In this document: positions 61,544 through 64,000 of the stretch, in pieces
Layout of the letters: every line of letters starts with the position of its first letter
Position numbering within the stretch: position 1 is the first letter of the stretch
Source: Paraburkholderia kirstenboschensis
Lineage (GTDB): Bacteria; Pseudomonadota; Gammaproteobacteria; Burkholderiales; Burkholderiaceae
Length of the DNA stretch: 64,000 nucleotides
NCBI RefSeq assembly: GCF_904848585.1
Contig: NZ_CAJHCR010000016.1
Location: 62,001-126,000, forward strand
Reading direction: 5' to 3'
Position numbers and translations under genes: made by a program
Notes under the pieces: generated by a model
Databases searched by the model: none
Seen by the model: the letters and a program-made list of their open reading frames with translations, nothing else
Told to the model about the DNA's origin: nothing

Positions 61544-63742
61544 TTACCGGGTCGAACCTTGTGAGCTTGCGGACGGCGTGCCGGCGTTGCCGGACGATAC
61601 ATCGGTGAGCTTCGCGCCCAGCGCGGCGCCGACTGCGTCGCGCGTCTGAACAAATTCTTTTTCGAAGTCGAGCGTTTTGCGCGCGCTCGACATGGCCATC
61701 ACGACATTTGTGCCGTGCTCAGTATCTTTGAGCCAGAACCAGAGGCGCCGTTCGCGGACGTAGAACATCGAAAAGATGCCCAACACGAGGAGCAGGCTGC
61801 CAAGATACACGACTTTTTTGCCGGGCGCGCGCGTCAGCTGAAATACCGAGGCTTGCACCTGCTTGAATGAGTCGAGCTGCAAATAGACCGGCGATCCATA
61901 CAGAAAGCTGTCGGATATCGCATTGATCGAGCTTTGTACGAAGCGGCTCGAATCCGCGTTGGCCTGCGCTTCTGGCTCGCCGAGTTGCTGGCGTGACAGT
62001 TGCCAAAGATCCCACATCGAGCCTTCGAGCATGCGCAGCAACAGGCCTGCAGCCTTTTCCTGCTCACCTTTCGGCACCGAATGGTCGATGAATCCGGCGA
62101 TGGCCTGGAAGCCGCCTATTGGCTGCCCGTTCGGCATTTTGACGGTGTTGTCCGCGCCGGCAAAAAGGGTCAGCACGCGCAGCGCGCTTTCTTCCAGGTG
62201 CTGCTGCAATTCAGTGTTCGCTTCGGGCACCGAGCGCTGCGCGAAGCGGTGAGCGGCTTGCGCGCGCATTTCCGGGTTTTCCAGCGTTGCGCGCAGGTTC
62301 ATCCAGTCCTTGACGGTCCCACCGCTGTCGGCGGGAATGCGCAGATAGCGGAACGGATCGTCGGGATTCAGGCGCATGCCCGCGAGGAAGAATCGTTCCC
62401 CGGCAACCGCCACCGGCAGCATGTAGTTGTTGTACTCGCGCGCCTGACCGTCCTTGTCGCGCACCTTGTACTGCACCGAGGGGCCGACGTTATGCAGATC
62501 GAGCGGCTTGGAGGTCTTTGCGCCCGAGCCGAGGCGCTCGTCGAATGCTTCCTTCAGCGAGCGATGGGCGGCGACGCCGCGCGCGTCCGTCTGGCCGCTG
62601 CCATTCGAGATGTTCTCGACGTTGATCGCGCGGAAGTCGGTGAACTCGACCGTCTGCCCGTCGGCAAGCGACGTGGCCGAACTCAACGGCGCATTGCCTC
62701 CGATCGACCCGCCGAACGGCGCGGTTTTCGCGCTGGCGCCCGTCATCGGGTAGGCCGTCATCTGCATTTGCGAGCCGCCGTCCTGGAAGCTCGATTGATA
62801 GATCGACACGCCGTCGTATTCAAACGGCTTGTTCACCTCGATGCGAGCCGGCACGCGCGCGCCGGTCTTGTGATCTACCACGACGATGTCGCTAGCGAAC
62901 AGCTTCGGCATGCCCGTGGAGTAATAATCGACAATGAACTTCTGCAACTCGATCGAAAACGGCAGGTCCTGAATCAGCGAGCCGTCCGGCTGGTTGAGGA
63001 TCGCGGTGGACACGTGCTGCCCTTCCGGCACCCATGCGTAACCGCGGAATGTCGGGTTCGATTGCGACAGGCGATGTTCCGGCGGGATGTCATTGATGAC
63101 GGTGTTCGCGCGGATCGGCGATTTGTCGAACAGCCACATTTGCAGCTTGATCGGCAGATTGCTGTCGAGCAGGCCACCGAGGCAAATCACCACGATCGCA
63201 ATGTGCGCGGAGATGTAGCCGAGCTTGGTCAACGCGCCGCGCTTGGCCGCGATCAGCGTGGCGCCGTCGGACTCGCGCGTAACGAACTTGTAGCCTAGCT
63301 TGGCGGACAGTTTGGCGAGCACCGCCGCCGTCTGCGCACGCGTGCCGTGCACCGCGAATTCGCCCTTGTGATGGAACGCGCGCAGGCTGGCTTCGCGGAC
63401 CTTGTCTTTCCAGCTCTTCGTGTCGGCGATCATTTTGGGCGCGTTGCGGATCACGCACAGCGACACCGACACCATCAGAAAGCCGAGGATCAGCATGAAC
63501 CACCACGAGCTGTAAACCGTGTAAAGGCTCAGCGCGCGGAAGATATCGGCCCAGAATGGGCCGAACTGGTTGACGTAGTTGGGATAGGGATCGTCCTGCG
63601 TGAGGACGGTGCCGATAATGCTGGCGATCGACAGAATCACGAGCAGCGCAATGGCAAAACGCATCGAACTCAATACTTCGACGACGCTGCGCACGATGCG
63701 ATTGCTCGACTTCGACTGCAAACCCGACGTGGTGACGCTCAT
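61544..63742 (-). CDS. resB: System II cytochrome c biogenesis protein ResB
   Basis: ResB is the partner of CcsB in heme delivery and holds apocytochrome c. The 732-residue protein has the N-terminal SSMRFAIALLVILSIASIIG, three N-terminal spans, a large periplasmic domain (~residues 230-640) and a last span near VVYLGSLLLVLGIFSMFYV followed by RRLWFWL. All are standard for ResB. It follows a c-type cytochrome gene on the same strand, a likely client. Confidence 0.96.
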   Translation of the reverse strand: MSVTTSGLQSKSSNRIVRSVVEVLSSMRFAIALLVILSIASIIGTVLTQDDPYPNYVNQFGPFWADIFRALSLYTVYSSWWFMLILGFLMVSVSLCVIRNAPKMIADTKSWKDKVREASLRAFHHKGEFAVHGTRAQTAAVLAKLSAKLGYKFVTRESDGATLIAAKRGALTKLGYISAHIAIVVICLGGLLDSNLPIKLQMWLFDKSPIRANTVINDIPPEHRLSQSNPTFRGYAWVPEGQHVSTAILNQPDGSLIQDLPFSIELQKFIVDYYSTGMPKLFASDIVVVDHKTGARVPARIEVNKPFEYDGVSIYQSSFQDGGSQMQMTAYPMTGASAKTAPFGGSIGGNAPLSSATSLADGQTVEFTDFRAINVENISNGSGQTDARGVAAHRSLKEAFDERLGSGAKTSKPLDLHNVGPSVQYKVRDKDGQAREYNNYMLPVAVAGERFFLAGMRLNPDDPFRYLRIPADSGGTVKDWMNLRATLENPEMRAQAAHRFAQRSVPEANTELQQHLEESALRVLTLFAGADNTVKMPNGQPIGGFQAIAGFIDHSVPKGEQEKAAGLLLRMLEGSMWDLWQLSRQQLGEPEAQANADSSRFVQSSINAISDSFLYGSPVYLQLDSFKQVQASVFQLTRAPGKKVVYLGSLLLVLGIFSMFYVRERRLWFWLKDTEHGTNVVMAMSSARKTLDFEKEFVQTRDAVGAALGAKLTDVSSGNAGTPSASSQGSTR

Positions 63743-63761
63743 TCATACTCCGACTGAACAG

Positions 63762-63813
63762 CAAAAAAGGGTGAAGGGCGACCGTTGACACGACGCCCCC
63801 ACCCTTTTCTTGT
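63762..63813 (-). terminator. Terminator between the cytochrome c gene and resB
   Basis: AAAAGGGTG (63765-63773) pairs with CACCCTTTT (63800-63808), and an inner GGGCG/CGCCC stem extends it. On the minus strand the hairpin is followed by TTTTTTGC. It separates the cytochrome gene from resB, so resB needs its own promoter or read-through. Confidence 0.8.
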
Positions 63814-63858
63814 TTTTTACCGGCCTCGGCGGGCCGGTTGCAGTTGCGCGCGGACCTC

Positions 63859-64000
63859 TTAGTGCAGGCCCGCGATGTAATCGGCCACAGCTTTGATCTC
63901 GCTGTCCGACAGACGCGATGCGACAGCATGCATCGCCTCGTTGTTATTGCGCGCTCCGGGGCCCTGCGTGAACGCGTTCAACTGCGCCACCGTGTATTCA
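63859..64000 (-). CDS. c-type cytochrome, C-terminal part (cut by window end)
   Basis: The last 46 residues of a class I cytochrome c are visible and the gene continues beyond 64,000. The fragment reads ...QLNAFTQGPGARNNNEAM, with a probable heme axial Met, then HAVASRLSDSEIKAVADYI, the C-terminal helix typical of c4/c553-type cytochromes. The CXXCH motif lies outside the window. It is next to the cytochrome c maturation genes. Confidence 0.85.
   Translation of the reverse strand, partial: EYTVAQLNAFTQGPGARNNNEAMHAVASRLSDSEIKAVADYIAGLH

Overview
The window looks like a chromosomal segment of a Burkholderia-group betaproteobacterium, most likely Paraburkholderia. This is an inference from the high GC, from the gene order (pilMNOPQ-aroK-aroB-dgt, gltBD, mla-yad-ibaG-murA-his-tat) and from the closeness of the proteins to that group. 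Almost all of it is coding. I saw no tRNA, rRNA, CRISPR array or intact insertion sequence.

Positions 1-22,700 are almost entirely minus-strand and form one long envelope and biosynthesis block. In transcription order it holds a TPP riboswitch and thiO-thiS-thiG-thiE, then mlaFED-mlaA-mlaCB (phospholipid transport), a YadGH-like ABC-2 exporter, ibaG, murA, and the histidine genes hisG-D-C-B-(marC)-H-A-F-I-E. A DUF4870-like membrane protein, a HIT hydrolase and tatABC follow. Many junctions are 4-bp stop/start overlaps.

Positions 23,000-36,600 are mixed-strand and look like the most lineage-specific part. They hold an SbmA/BacA-like ABC transporter coupled to an odd SDR protein, two secreted or lipoprotein unknowns, and an orphan OmpR-type regulator. 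A minus-strand cluster of four small envelope genes ends in a flgH homologue that has no other flagellar gene near it. A second OmpR regulator with an EnvZ-like kinase follows, then a Tat-exported lipoprotein of the tyrosine-phosphatase family whose catalytic Cys is replaced by Ser, and an MFS transporter-DadA pair.

Positions 36,700-44,100 carry gltD and gltB (glutamate synthase). Upstream lies a RAYT-like protein that has lost both the HUH motif and the catalytic Tyr, so it looks domesticated. OmpW and a DUF883 (ElaB/YqjD-like) protein follow. A 14-bp tandem repeat of exactly 19 copies (45,882-46,147) then sits just past the end of dgt.

Positions 46,200-64,000 carry dgt, aroB and aroK, and a compact type IV pilus assembly operon in which PilO and PilP are fused in one protein. 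After these come mrcA (PBP1A), cyaY, lptM, lysA, the Tat-dependent periplasmic methionine-sulfoxide repair pair msrPQ, the System II cytochrome c maturation genes (resB, ccsB) and the end of a c-type cytochrome gene cut by the window edge.

The functional theme is the cell envelope: Tat export, Mla lipid transport, peptidoglycan precursors and cross-linking, LptM, pili, OmpW, cytochrome c maturation and envelope-type two-component signalling. Housekeeping histidine, thiamine, aromatic, lysine and glutamate synthesis genes are mixed in.
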